Positions 9,243-18,826 of a stretch of 64,000 bases of DNA are shown here, one piece after another; within the stretch, counting starts at the first letter, position 1; each line of letters starts with the position of its first letter. The notes under the pieces are model-generated. The model was given only the letters and a program-made list of their open reading frames with translations, did no database searches and was not told the DNA's origin. Both the position numbers and the translations under genes were made by a program. The stretch is from Frateuria_A sp051900425 (GTDB lineage Bacteria; Pseudomonadota; Gammaproteobacteria; Xanthomonadales; Rhodanobacteraceae): NCBI RefSeq assembly GCF_051900425.1, contig NZ_JBHZGK010000001.1:434001-498000 (forward strand), read 5' to 3'.

Positions 9243-9322
9243 TCAAGCTCCCTACGCCGGTACAAGCCGGATCAGGTTCCAAGGGACTCTCTCAGCCCGG
9301 CCGTTCGCCGGGCACCCCCGCT
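9243..9322 (-). promoter_or_regulatory. TPP riboswitch (THI element)
   Basis: Read on the minus strand, the segment contains GGGCTGAGAGAGTCCC, then GGAACCTGATCCGG and GTACCGGCGTAGGGA. These are the most conserved parts of the thiamine pyrophosphate aptamer (CTGAGA, ACCTGATC, GGCGTAGGGA), with a GC-rich closing stem (GGGGGTGCC side). It lies about 75 nt upstream of the TonB receptor start. TPP binding normally represses expression. I see no clear U-rich terminator after the aptamer, so control of translation initiation or Rho-dependent termination is more likely than intrinsic termination. Confidence 0.93.
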
Positions 9323-9466
9323 TCAAGACCGGTATTGAAGCATGGAATGGACGTCCAATCCAAACGCTCGCCCTGGGCGCGGCCGGATCGAGCGGCTTCC
9401 ACATGCCTGCGCGCGCTACCACTGCGCGCGCGAATGCCAGCTGCGCGCAGCATTAGCGGCTCCGGT

Positions 9467-10600
9467 TCAGGCAAGCGCCCGGATGGCGTCGAGCAACGCG
9501 CGTCCAGGGGGCGTGGCGAACCATGCCGCGTGCCCGTGCAGAAAGGTGTGGTAAGCCACGTCGGCGTTGGCCGGCGAGCCGGTGACCGCCGCGAAGTACT
9601 CCACTTCCGACAGCGCGAAGTCCACGTGCACCAGCGGCAGGAGATCGGCCAGCAGGTGGATGTCCGACGCGGACAGCGGGCGCTGTGCGCGGTATCCGGC
9701 GATCAGCGCCCGTGCGGTGTCCGGGTGGGCGGCGTCCGCCCGGTCGAGCGCCAGCCAGGCAATCGCGTTGCGCTCGATCGCGGTGGCCAGGTCGAACAGC
9801 GCGAACGTGCGCGCCGCCAGCCCGAAGTCGAGCACGGCGGTGATGGACGCTTCCGCGCTGCCGCCACTCCAGCACAGGTTGGAAACATGCCAGTCGCCGT
9901 GCGTCCACAGCCTTGGCTGCATGGCAAGCGACGCCTGTATGGCGGGGTGAAACGGCGCCAGCGTCTCACCGATTTCGGAGCGCCAGTCGCGTTGCGCCAG
10001 GTAGGCCGCCAGTCCCGGCCGGTCCGGCAATTGCCTTTCGATGGTCGCGAGCGGGTCGGCTGCCTCGAGTATCTCACTGCGCGCGACCAGCCGATGCGTG
10101 CCGCGCTGCCTGGCCGTATAGCCTTCCGCGGCGTCGTGCACACGGGCAAGCATGGCGCCGGCCGTGTGCGCGTGGGCGAGGTCGGGCAGCGGCGTCCAGG
10201 AGGCGGTTTCGCGGTACAGGTCCAGGCCGGCAGCGGGCGCATGCACCTCGTACGTCCAATCGCCCCGCGCGATCGCCGTATGGCCATCGGCATCGGCCAG
10301 CACGGACGGAACGGGCACGCCCGCCGCACGAAGCCAGGCCATGAAGGCGTGTTCTTCGTCCAGCGTCTCGGGCGTACGCACACTGCGGTGGTGGCGTTTG
10401 ACGAACACTCGGCCGTCGGCGGTATCGACCAGGGCCGCGGCCGACAGCGGGCGCGGGCTGTGCCATCCGATGGCGTCGGCCGAAGCGATCGACGGATAGC
10501 GGGCCAGCAGCGCAGCCACTTCCGATCGGGCGAGCGGCGGCCAGTCGGGATGGGCGTCGTCGTCGGCCAGGCCGTGGACGCGATGGTCGGTGTCGTTCAT
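9467..10600 (-). CDS. APH/choline kinase-like phosphotransferase
   Basis: A 377-residue protein-kinase-like small-molecule kinase. It has VFVKRHHRSV (ATP-binding Lys), the Brenner motif variant LWTHGDWHVSNLCW and the metal-binding AVLDFGLAARTFALFDLA. Family members phosphorylate aminoglycosides, choline, homoserine, methylthioribose or thiamine. The start at 10600 is the first ATG of the conserved protein; the longer open frame upstream overlaps the AEC transporter gene. It lies directly upstream of the TPP riboswitch on the same strand, so it is not riboswitch-controlled itself, but a role as a vitamin-trapping kinase is conceivable. Resistance is not implied. Confidence 0.8.
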   Translation of the reverse strand: MNDTDHRVHGLADDDAHPDWPPLARSEVAALLARYPSIASADAIGWHSPRPLSAAALVDTADGRVFVKRHHRSVRTPETLDEEHAFMAWLRAAGVPVPSVLADADGHTAIARGDWTYEVHAPAAGLDLYRETASWTPLPDLAHAHTAGAMLARVHDAAEGYTARQRGTHRLVARSEILEAADPLATIERQLPDRPGLAAYLAQRDWRSEIGETLAPFHPAIQASLAMQPRLWTHGDWHVSNLCWSGGSAEASITAVLDFGLAARTFALFDLATAIERNAIAWLALDRADAAHPDTARALIAGYRAQRPLSASDIHLLADLLPLVHVDFALSEVEYFAAVTGSPANADVAYHTFLHGHAAWFATPPGRALLDAIRALA

Positions 10601-10720
10601 GCGGCCATTATCGCGTCGCTTCGATGCGCCTGCTCCAGGAGCGGTGGGCTGAGCACCGTCCTGCGGCATGCCGTCACCCTCCTTCCGGCATGCTATGCCA
10701 CCGCTTCCCCGGACATCTCG

Positions 10721-11620
10721 ATGACTGCCTTGCTTCTGCTGTTCACCTGCCTGGTGCTGGGCGCGCTGGTGGCGCGCCTTGCCCGGCCGCCGGCAGGTCT
10801 CGCGGCGGGACTGAACTGGTGGGTGATCAACATCGCGCTGCCCGCGCTGGTGCTGGAGCTGATCCCGAAGCTTCGGTTCGATCCGCACTTGTGGTTCCCG
10901 ATCATAGCCATGTGGCTCACCTTCGGCGGCGCCTGGCTGCTGTTCGGGCTGTTGGGGCCGCGTCTGGGCTGGTCGCGCGGGCGCATCGGCGCCTTGATCC
11001 TGGTTTGTGGCCTGGGCAATACCTCGTTCATGGGCTATCCGCTCATGCAGGCGTTATACGGCCAGCCCGGCCTCACGCTGGCGGTCGTGGCCGACCAGCT
11101 CGGTGCGTTTCCCGTGCTCGCCTCCGCCGGCATCGTGGTGGCCTGCCTTTACGCCGGACGCGCGCCGGAGCCGGCGATGATCGTGCGGCGCATCGTCACG
11201 TTCCCGGCGTTCGTGGCGTTGCTGGTGGGAATCGCGGTGGGCGTGCTGGGCGGCTGGCCGGTGGTCGTCGAGGGCGTGTTCGCACCGCTCGGAGCCACAC
11301 TGACGCCGCTGGCGCTGTTTTCGGTGGGGCTGCAGTTCCGCTTCCATCCGGGCGAGCGCCAGTTCGCCGCCGCGGGCCTGGGGCTGGGCTGGAAGCTCGT
11401 GCTGGCGCCCCTGGCTTGCTGGGTGCTCGGCATCGCTGCGGGCGTGGGTGGCCTGGTCCTGACGGTAGGCGTGCTGCAGGCCGCGATGGCGCCCATGGTA
11501 TCGGCCACCATCCTGGCCGACGAATACGGGCTGGACCCGCCGCTGGCCAACACCATCCTGGGCGCAGGCATCGTGCTGTCATTGCTGACCGTGACGCTGG
11601 GCAGCGCGTTGCTCGGGTGA
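10721..11620 (+). CDS. AEC family transporter
   Basis: A 299-residue permease with about ten hydrophobic helices. It matches the auxin efflux carrier family: NWWVINIALPALVLELIPKL in the first half, LGNTSFMGYPLM in the middle, and MAPMVSATILADEYGLDPPLANTILGAGIVLS at the C-terminus. These inner-membrane carriers move small organic acids such as malate or malonate; the cargo here is unknown. The ATG at 10721 gives a membrane helix immediately, as is typical. It is divergent from the APH-like kinase, with 120 bp for both promoters, and is followed by the Hsp15-like gene 35 bp later. Confidence 0.87.
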   Translation: MTALLLLFTCLVLGALVARLARPPAGLAAGLNWWVINIALPALVLELIPKLRFDPHLWFPIIAMWLTFGGAWLLFGLLGPRLGWSRGRIGALILVCGLGNTSFMGYPLMQALYGQPGLTLAVVADQLGAFPVLASAGIVVACLYAGRAPEPAMIVRRIVTFPAFVALLVGIAVGVLGGWPVVVEGVFAPLGATLTPLALFSVGLQFRFHPGERQFAAAGLGLGWKLVLAPLACWVLGIAAGVGGLVLTVGVLQAAMAPMVSATILADEYGLDPPLANTILGAGIVLSLLTVTLGSALLG

Positions 11621-11655
11621 TGCAAGGGCGCCGGATCGCGCGGGATAATCAACCC

Positions 11656-12060
11656 ATGAACGAAATGCAGGACATGCCGCTGGCCGTGCGTGCCGACGTG
11701 TGGTTGTGGGCCGCGCGCTTCTTCAAGACACGCAGCCTGGCCAAGCAGGCGATCGATGGCGGCAAGGTCGACGTTAATGGCAGCGGCTGCAAGCCGGCCA
11801 AGACGCTCCACGTGGGCGACCGGATCGAGCTGACCCGTGGCGAGGAACGACTGGAGGTGGTCATCGTCGCGCTGTCGCAGATGCGCGGCCCGGCCCCGGT
11901 GGCGCAGGGACTCTACCGCGAGACCGAAGCCAGTGCCGCCGCCCGCGAGGCGGCCCGCGCGCAGCGTCGGCTGGGCGCGGCCGGGTTGCTGCGGCCGCCG
12001 ACGCGCCCGGACAAGCAGGCGCGCCGGCAGATCCAGCGATTCAAGGACGGGCAGACCTAG
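11656..12060 (+). CDS. hslR: Hsp15-like S4-domain RNA-binding protein
   Basis: A 134-residue protein with an N-terminal S4 RNA-binding domain (RADVWLWAARFFKTRSLAKQAIDGGKVDVNG, then KTLHVGDRIELTRG) and a basic C-terminal helix. In E. coli, Hsp15 binds 50S subunits carrying stalled peptidyl-tRNA and helps ribosome rescue. Length and domain order match HslR. The basic tail (RPDKQARRQIQRFKDG) is also typical. It follows the AEC gene with a short gap containing a GATAAT hexamer, so it may have its own promoter. Confidence 0.88.
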   Translation: MNEMQDMPLAVRADVWLWAARFFKTRSLAKQAIDGGKVDVNGSGCKPAKTLHVGDRIELTRGEERLEVVIVALSQMRGPAPVAQGLYRETEASAAAREAARAQRRLGAAGLLRPPTRPDKQARRQIQRFKDGQT

Positions 12061-12091
12061 GGCCCGTGCCGCGTGGGCACGGGCAGCCGGG

Positions 12092-12514
12092 TCACTCGAT
12101 GATCAGGGTCACCTCGATGTTGCCGCGGGTGGCGTTGGAATACGGGCACACGGTGTGCGCCTGGTCGACCAGCGCCTGCGCCCGCGCGCGCTCGATCCCC
12201 GGCAGCCGGATGCGCAACTGCGCCTGGATGCCGAACCCTTGCGGGATCGGGCCGATCCCCACTTCGGCGGTGATCGACGCGTCGGCGGGGACGTGGGTCT
12301 TCTCGCGGGCGGCGACGAAGCGGATCGCACCCAGGAAGCAGGCCGCGTAGCCGCAGGCGAAGAGCTGCTCCGGATTGGCGCCATCGCCACTGCCGCCCAT
12401 TGACTCGGGCGGCGCCAGCTTGACGTCCAGTCGCCCGTCGGGGGTGCTGGCGCGCCCGTCGCGGCCGCCGGTGGCGGTGGCCTGCGCGGTGTAGAGGATC
12501 GAGTCGGGCTTCAT
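12092..12514 (-). CDS. ohr: organic hydroperoxide resistance protein Ohr
   Basis: A 140-residue thiol peroxidase of the Ohr/OsmC fold. Both catalytic cysteines are present: FACGYAACFLGA (peroxidatic Cys region) and VCPYSNATRGN (resolving Cys). It reduces organic and fatty-acid hydroperoxides in the cytosol with lipoylated proteins as donors. The length is typical. Its ATG overlaps the catalase stop by 4 bp (12511-12514), so translation is probably coupled to that of the catalase. I see no adjacent OhrR gene, so regulation through the upstream catalase promoter is more likely. Confidence 0.93.
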   Translation of the reverse strand: MKPDSILYTAQATATGGRDGRASTPDGRLDVKLAPPESMGGSGDGANPEQLFACGYAACFLGAIRFVAAREKTHVPADASITAEVGIGPIPQGFGIQAQLRIRLPGIERARAQALVDQAHTVCPYSNATRGNIEVTLIIE

Positions 12515-14001
12515 GCAGGTTCCTTGTCGTTGCCATCCAGCAGCGAGGTGGCGAGCGCGAGGTTGCGCAGCGCGTGCTCCACGCCCGCCCCGTAGGCCGG
12601 GTCGGCCTGGTTGCAATGGGCGATGTGACGCTGCTGGATCTCGAACGGCGCGCCGCCGAGCGAGCGGGCAGTGTTGTCGAACAGTGCGTGGCGCTCGGCC
12701 AGGCTCATGCGCTGGAACAGCGCGCGCGGCTGGCTGAAGTAATCGTCGTCCTCACGATGGTTCCAGTGGTCGGCGGCCCCTTCGAGCGACAGCGGCGGCT
12801 CGCGGAAGTCCGGCTGCTCCTGCCAGTGGCCGTAGCTGTTGGGCTCGTAACCGGGGGTGCGGCCGTGGTTGCCGTCGACCCGCATCGCACCGTCGCGGTG
12901 GTAGCTGTGGAACGGGCAGCGCGGCTGGTTGACCGGGATCTGGTGGTGATTCACGCCCAGCCGGTAGCGCTGCGCGTCGCCGTAGGAGAACAGCCGCGCC
13001 TGCAGCATGCGATCAGGCGAAAAGCCGATGCCCGGCACCACCTGCGCCGGATTGAACGCGGACTGCTCGACCTCGGCGAAGAAGTTCTCCGGGTTGCGGT
13101 TGAGTTCCATCACGCCGACCTCGATCAGCGGGTAGTCCGCGTGCGGCCACACCTTGGTGAGGTCGAACGGGTTGTAGGGCACGCGCGAAGCGTGGGCTTC
13201 GGGCATCACCTGCACGAACAGCGTCCACTTCGGATGGTCGCCGCGATCGATCGCCTCCAGCAGGTCGCGCTGGTGGCTTTCGCGGTCCTTGCCGATGAGC
13301 GCCTCGGCTTGCCTGTCGGTGAGATTCCTGATGCCCTGCTGGGTGCGGAAGTGGAACTTCACCCAGTAGCGCTCGTTGGCGGCGTTGATGAAGCTGAAGG
13401 TGTGCGAGCCGAAGCCATGCATGTGCCGGTAGCTGGCCGGGATGCCGCGGTCGCTCATGACGATGGTGACCTGGTGCAGCGCTTCGGGAAGCGAGGTCCA
13501 GAAGTCCCAGTTGTTGCGCGCGCTGCGCATGTTGGTGCGCGGGTCGCGCTTGACCGCGTGGTTGAGGTCGGGAAACTTCAGCGGGTCGCGCAGGAAGAAC
13601 ACCGGCGTGTTGTTGCCGACCAGGTCCCAGTTGCCTTCCTCGGTATAGAACTTGACCGCGAAGCCGCGGATGTCACGCTCGGCATCGGCCGCACCGCGTT
13701 CGCCGGCGACGGTGGTGAAACGGGCGAAAAGTTCGGTCTGCTTGCCGACTTCGGAGAACAGCCTGGCGCGGGTGTAGCGGGTGATGTCCCGCGTGACGGT
13801 GAAGGTGCCGTAGGCGCCCGAGCCCTTGGCGTGCATGCGCCGCTCGGGGATCACCTCGCGGTCGAAGTGGGCGAGCTTCTCCAGCAGCCACACGTCCTGC
13901 AGCAGCGCCGGACCGCGACGGCCGGCGGTCATCGTGTTCTGGTTGTCGGGCACCGGAGCGCCGGCGGCGGTGGTGAGCTTGGGTTTGCGGTGGTCGTTCA
14001 T
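12511..14001 (-). CDS. monofunctional haem catalase (small-subunit, clade 3)
   Basis: A 496-residue catalase decomposing hydrogen peroxide. The distal haem pocket RRMHAKGSGAYGTF carries the catalytic His. VGNNTPVFFLRDPLKFPDL and the HGFGSHTFSF region follow, and the proximal haem ligand Tyr lies in RLFSYGDAQRYRLG. The absence of a long C-terminal flavodoxin-like extension fits the small-subunit class (KatA/KatB type). No signal peptide is visible. It is the first gene of a two-gene peroxide defence operon with ohr. Its 110 bp upstream region contains an ATAG-N7-CTAT palindrome suggestive of OxyR control. Confidence 0.95.
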   Translation of the reverse strand: MNDHRKPKLTTAAGAPVPDNQNTMTAGRRGPALLQDVWLLEKLAHFDREVIPERRMHAKGSGAYGTFTVTRDITRYTRARLFSEVGKQTELFARFTTVAGERGAADAERDIRGFAVKFYTEEGNWDLVGNNTPVFFLRDPLKFPDLNHAVKRDPRTNMRSARNNWDFWTSLPEALHQVTIVMSDRGIPASYRHMHGFGSHTFSFINAANERYWVKFHFRTQQGIRNLTDRQAEALIGKDRESHQRDLLEAIDRGDHPKWTLFVQVMPEAHASRVPYNPFDLTKVWPHADYPLIEVGVMELNRNPENFFAEVEQSAFNPAQVVPGIGFSPDRMLQARLFSYGDAQRYRLGVNHHQIPVNQPRCPFHSYHRDGAMRVDGNHGRTPGYEPNSYGHWQEQPDFREPPLSLEGAADHWNHREDDDYFSQPRALFQRMSLAERHALFDNTARSLGGAPFEIQQRHIAHCNQADPAYGAGVEHALRNLALATSLLDGNDKEPA

Positions 14002-14077
14002 GCGCGTGGCTTCCGGTGGTGGTGAGCCACTGTAGGAAGCACGCGACGATAGGGGAATTCGATTGTTTGGATGGGCG

Positions 14078-14096
14078 CGATAGCATTTGGCTATCG
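14078..14096 (-). promoter_or_regulatory. OxyR-like palindrome upstream of catalase
   Basis: CGATAG-N7-CTATCG, a perfect 6-bp inverted repeat 77-95 bp upstream of the catalase start. ATAG-N7-CTAT is the half-site core of the established OxyR consensus. A weaker second match (ATAG-N7-CGAT) sits at 14049-14063, but the spacing between the two is not the canonical one. Position and spacing fit an activator site just upstream of a promoter lacking a good -35. No oxyR gene is in the window. Confidence 0.5.
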
Positions 14097-14111
14097 AGCG
14101 ACGGGCCAGCC

Positions 14112-16703
14112 TCAGTGCACCAGCGCCTTGAGCCGGTAGAGCGTCTCGAGCGCCTCGCGCGGCGACAGCGCGTCCGGGTCGAGACGCTTGAGCGCTTCCT
14201 CGGCAGCCGAGGGCTGCGCGCTGAACAGGCCCAGTTGCGGCGAGGCCGATGGCGGCGCGCCGGCAGCCGGTCCGGAGGCCTGCATGCCTCGCTCGAGCTC
14301 CGCCAGGGTGCGGCGCGCATCGGCAATCACGCTCTTGGGCAGACCCGCCAGCGCCGCCACCTGCAGACCGAAGCTGCGGTTGGCAGGGCCTTCCTTGACG
14401 GCGTGCATGAACACCAGTTGGTCGCCCCGCTCCTTATGGTGATGTTCCACCGCGTCCAGATGCACGTTGGCGATCGACGGGTACTCGCCGGCCAGCTCGG
14501 TCAGCTCGAAGTAGTGCGTGGCGAACAGCGTGAATGCGCGACTGTGCGTGGCCAGGTGCACGGCCGCGGCGCGGGCGAGGGCGAGGCCGTCGTAGGTGCT
14601 GGTGCCGCGGCCGACTTCGTCCATCAGCACCAGGCTGTGCTCGCTGGCGTTGTGCAGGATGTTGGCCGTCTCGCTCATCTCCACCATGAAGGTGGACTGG
14701 CCACGCGAAAGATCGTCGCCCGCGCCGATGCGGGTGAAGATGCGGTCGACCGGCCCGATGCAGGCGCGCGATGCGGGTACGTAGCTGCCGATGTGGGCGA
14801 GCAGCACGATCAGCGCGTTCTGGCGCATGTAAGTGCTTTTGCCGCCCATGTTCGGGCCGGTGATCATCAGCATGCGGCGGGCGTCGGTAAGGTCCAGGTC
14901 GTTGGGTTCGAAGGGCTCTGCGCGCACCTTCTCCACCACCGGATGGCGGCCGCGCTCGATGCAGATGCCGGGCGCGTCGGTGAGATCGGGCGCGCGCCAG
15001 TCCAGCGTCTCGGCGCGCTCGGCCAGGCAGGCGAGGACGTCCAGTTCGGCGATGGCGGACGCGGCATCCTTCAGCGGCGCGAGGCGCTCGATCAGCGTAG
15101 CGAGCAGGTTCTCGTACAGTGCGCGTTCGCGCATCAGCGAGCGCTCGCGCGCCGAGAGCACCTTGTCTTCGAAGGCCTTGAGCTCTCCGGTGATGTAGCG
15201 CTCGGCGTTCTTGGTGGTCTGCCGGCGGGTGTAGTGCGTCGGCGCCTTGTCGGCCTGCGCGCGGGTGATCTCGATGTAGTAGCCGTGCACGCGGTTGTAG
15301 CCGACCTTGAGCGTGCTGATGCCGCTGGCCGCCTTCTCGCGTTCCTCCAGTTCGACCAGGAACTGGTCGGCGTTGGTGGACAGCCGGCGCAGCTCGTCGA
15401 GTTCCGCGTCGTAGCCTTCGGCTATGACGCCGCCGTCGCGCTGCAGCACCGGCGGTTGCGCCACGACCGCGCGCTGCAGGAGCGCGGCAGTCTCGGCGTG
15501 GTCACCGATGCGCGCGACCAGTGTGTGCAGCAACGGACTGTCCAGCGCGGCAAGTTGCTCGCGCAACACCGGTGCGGCCGCGAGGCCATCGCGCAATGTC
15601 GAAAGGTCGCGCGGGCGCGCCGAGCACAGCGCCACGCGGGCCAGGATGCGCTCCAGGTCGCCGATGCCGCGCAGCTTCTCGCGCAATGGCTCATATGCGC
15701 GCGCCTCGATCAGCGTGGCGATTGCCTGGTGGCGCAGGCGCAGCGTGTCGCGCGAGCGCAGCGGGCGGTTCAGCCACCGACGCAACAGGCGCGCGCCCAT
15801 CGGCGTGACCGTCTCGTCCAGCACGCCGAGCAGGGTGTGCTCGATGCGGCCGCTCGGATGCGTGTCCAGCTCGAGATTGCGCCGCGTGGCCGCGTCCAGC
15901 GCGATGGTTTCGCCGGCGTTCTCCACGGCCATGCCGGTGAGGTGCGGCAGGGCGCTCTTCTGGGTTTCCTCGACATAGCCGAGCAGGCAGCCGGCCGCGG
16001 CGATCGCCAGTGGCAGCCCTTCGACACCGAAGCCGCCGAGATCGCGCGTGCCGAAGAAGCGGTTGAGCTCGCGGCGCGCGGCATCCAGGTCGTAATGCCA
16101 CGGCGGGCGCTTGCGCAGGCCGGGCAAGGCGGTGACCAGGTTCGGCCATCCGCCGTCCTCGCCGACCAGCGTCTCGGCCGGCTGCAGGCGCGCGAGCTCG
16201 GCGGCGAGCGCCTCGGCGCTGGGCACTTCGCTGAGCAGGAAGCGGCCGGAACTCAGGTCCACCCAGGCCAGCCCAAAGGCCCCCTGCGCACCGGCGTGGA
16301 TCGACAGCAGCAGGTTGTCGCGACGTTCTTCCAGCAGCGCCGAGTCGGTCACCGTGCCGGGCGTGACGATGCGTACCACCTTGCGCTCGACCGGACCCTT
16401 GGAGGTCGCCGGGTCGCCGATCTGCTCGCAGATCGCCACCGACTCGCCGAGCTTCACCAGCCGCGCCAGGTAATTCTCCGCCGCGTGGTAGGGCACGCCG
16501 GCCATCGGGATCGGCGCGCCGGCCGACTGCCCGCGCTGGGTCAGCGTGATATCGAGCAGTCGGGCCGCCTTGCGCGCGTCGTCGTAGAACAACTCGTAGA
16601 AATCGCCCATGCGGAAGAACAGCAGCACGTCCGGGTGCTCGGCCTTGTGGGCCAGGTAATGGCGCATGAAGGGAGTGTGCGAGGCGGAGTCGTTGAGGTT
16701 CAT
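14112..16703 (-). CDS. mutS: DNA mismatch repair ATPase MutS
   Basis: An 863-residue MutS, about the same length as E. coli MutS (853). The mismatch-reading motif (FFRMGDFYELF, with the Phe-x-Glu pair) is near residue 30. The long clamp and lever region follows. The ATPase has Walker A GPNMGGKSTYMR, Walker B VLMDEVGRGTSTYDG and the TLFATHYFELTEL segment. The C-terminal tail includes the helix-turn-helix dimer region. The start at 16703 (MNLNDS) is preferred; an in-frame ATG at 16712 adds three residues. mutL is not adjacent. It is transcribed toward the catalase operon. Confidence 0.97.
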   Translation of the reverse strand: MNLNDSASHTPFMRHYLAHKAEHPDVLLFFRMGDFYELFYDDARKAARLLDITLTQRGQSAGAPIPMAGVPYHAAENYLARLVKLGESVAICEQIGDPATSKGPVERKVVRIVTPGTVTDSALLEERRDNLLLSIHAGAQGAFGLAWVDLSSGRFLLSEVPSAEALAAELARLQPAETLVGEDGGWPNLVTALPGLRKRPPWHYDLDAARRELNRFFGTRDLGGFGVEGLPLAIAAAGCLLGYVEETQKSALPHLTGMAVENAGETIALDAATRRNLELDTHPSGRIEHTLLGVLDETVTPMGARLLRRWLNRPLRSRDTLRLRHQAIATLIEARAYEPLREKLRGIGDLERILARVALCSARPRDLSTLRDGLAAAPVLREQLAALDSPLLHTLVARIGDHAETAALLQRAVVAQPPVLQRDGGVIAEGYDAELDELRRLSTNADQFLVELEEREKAASGISTLKVGYNRVHGYYIEITRAQADKAPTHYTRRQTTKNAERYITGELKAFEDKVLSARERSLMRERALYENLLATLIERLAPLKDAASAIAELDVLACLAERAETLDWRAPDLTDAPGICIERGRHPVVEKVRAEPFEPNDLDLTDARRMLMITGPNMGGKSTYMRQNALIVLLAHIGSYVPASRACIGPVDRIFTRIGAGDDLSRGQSTFMVEMSETANILHNASEHSLVLMDEVGRGTSTYDGLALARAAAVHLATHSRAFTLFATHYFELTELAGEYPSIANVHLDAVEHHHKERGDQLVFMHAVKEGPANRSFGLQVAALAGLPKSVIADARRTLAELERGMQASGPAAGAPPSASPQLGLFSAQPSAAEEALKRLDPDALSPREALETLYRLKALVH

Positions 16704-17120
16704 GCAGGACATCAGGCGGCGGTCGCCGGCGGCGGTAATCACGCGAGAGGCATCGGAGTGTACACGGCGTGAGCCGTGGCCCGGCCGCGCAGAAGGCAGG
16801 CAATGGCACGACCAGCAGGAGCGCACCGATGCGTGACCGGGATGCATGGCAACCAGGCCCACACCCGGCCGGTGGATGCCGATCGCGCCCAGGGGCGCCC
16901 CGCATCCGCCTGTCGCCACCTCCCCAGTTCGCGGAACGTGCTGCGCCGCGTGTGTGATCCTTCCCCCGCTTCCACGGGAGAAGGTGCCCGCAGGGCGGAT
17001 GGGGGAAGCGCGCCTCAACCCGCCCCGGCATCGCAGGCGCCGCGTGGCAGAAGCTGACCGTACAACCTTCCTTGCCGCGACATCCCTCGAGCGGGTAGAA
17101 CGGTCCCTTTCCCTGCCGGA
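16704..17120. other. mutS-pncC divergent intergenic region with a repeat remnant
   Basis: There is no gene in these 417 bp. It must hold the promoters of mutS (minus) and pncC (plus), though I see no convincing -35/-10 pair. At 16960-17008 there is an imperfect inverted element with CTTCCCCC and GGGGGAAG arms around a CACGGGAGAAGG core. It resembles the GGGAGAAGG-containing elements in other gaps of this window, so it is probably a degenerate dispersed repeat. Confidence 0.5.
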
Positions 17121-17636
17121 ATGCCCGCCGTGCCCCTGTCCGCCCCCACCGATGCCGAGCTCTCCGCACTGGCCGCCCGGGTCGCCACCGACCTCCAGCA
17201 GCACAAGCTGATGCTGGTGACCGCCGAGTCCTGCACGGGCGGCTGGATCGCCAAGACCCTCACCGATCAGCCCGGAAGCTCGGCCTGGTTCGACGCCGGC
17301 GTGGTGGTCTACAGCTACGAGGCCAAGGAGGCGCTGCTCGGCGTCAATCCGCGCACGCTCGAACACACCGGCGCGGTCAGCGAGGAAACCGTACTGGAGA
17401 TGGTTTCCGGCGCGATGGCCCGGTACGGCGCCGGTGTCGCCGTGGCGGTCACCGGTATCGCCGGGCCTTCGGGCGGTACGCCGGACAAGCCCGTCGGCAC
17501 CGTCTGGATCGGCTGGAAGCGCCGCGGCGGCTACGCCCGTGCGCAGCTGTTCCATTTCGCCGGCGACCGCGAGGCGATCCGCCGGCAAAGCGTGGCCGCC
17601 GCGCTCAACGGCGTGCGGAAAGCGCTGACGGAATGA
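17121..17636 (+). CDS. pncC: nicotinamide-nucleotide amidohydrolase PncC (CinA C-terminal domain type)
   Basis: A 171-residue single-domain CinA/PncC protein. The hallmark TAESCTGGWIAKTLTDQPGSSAWFDAG is at residues 34-60, followed by VTGIAGPSGGTPDKPVGTVWIGW near residue 113. The enzyme deamidates nicotinamide mononucleotide to nicotinic acid mononucleotide, recycling pyridine nucleotides in the cytosol. It lacks the N-terminal ADP-ribose pyrophosphatase domain of full-length CinA. It precedes recA by 127 bp, the classic cinA-recA neighbourhood of proteobacteria and Firmicutes. Confidence 0.93.
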   Translation: MPAVPLSAPTDAELSALAARVATDLQQHKLMLVTAESCTGGWIAKTLTDQPGSSAWFDAGVVVYSYEAKEALLGVNPRTLEHTGAVSEETVLEMVSGAMARYGAGVAVAVTGIAGPSGGTPDKPVGTVWIGWKRRGGYARAQLFHFAGDREAIRRQSVAAALNGVRKALTE

Positions 17637-17763
17637 GGCGTCCTGCGCTGGCGGCGGGGCTTGACGGCTGTGGGATAATCAAGGCCTTGGCAGATCGCAG
17701 TCCGTGAGATTCCGACCGGGCAAGATCGCTCCCATTCCTCGCCACACCACCGGGATTCCCACG

Positions 17764-18798
<1,035 letters not shown>

Positions 18799-18826
18799 GG
18801 CGTGCGACCGTCCGATCCTGGTAGCG

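Noticed and set aside
9467..10600. Aminoglycoside resistance gene
   Set aside because: The APH fold is shared by many metabolic kinases and nothing here indicates a resistance context.
7802..10720. Very long plus-strand open frame leading into the AEC transporter
   Set aside because: The part before 10721 is antisense to the TonB receptor and the kinase and has no domain; only the last 299 codons are real.
14016..16772. 918-codon plus-strand open frame
   Set aside because: Exact antisense of mutS, low-complexity Ala/Gly/Arg/Gln composition.
17661..17700. Strong sigma-70 promoter or LexA box before recA (TTGACG, GATAAT, CTGT)
   Set aside because: TTGACG and GATAAT are only 7 bp apart and CTGT-N8-CAAG does not match the LexA consensus well.
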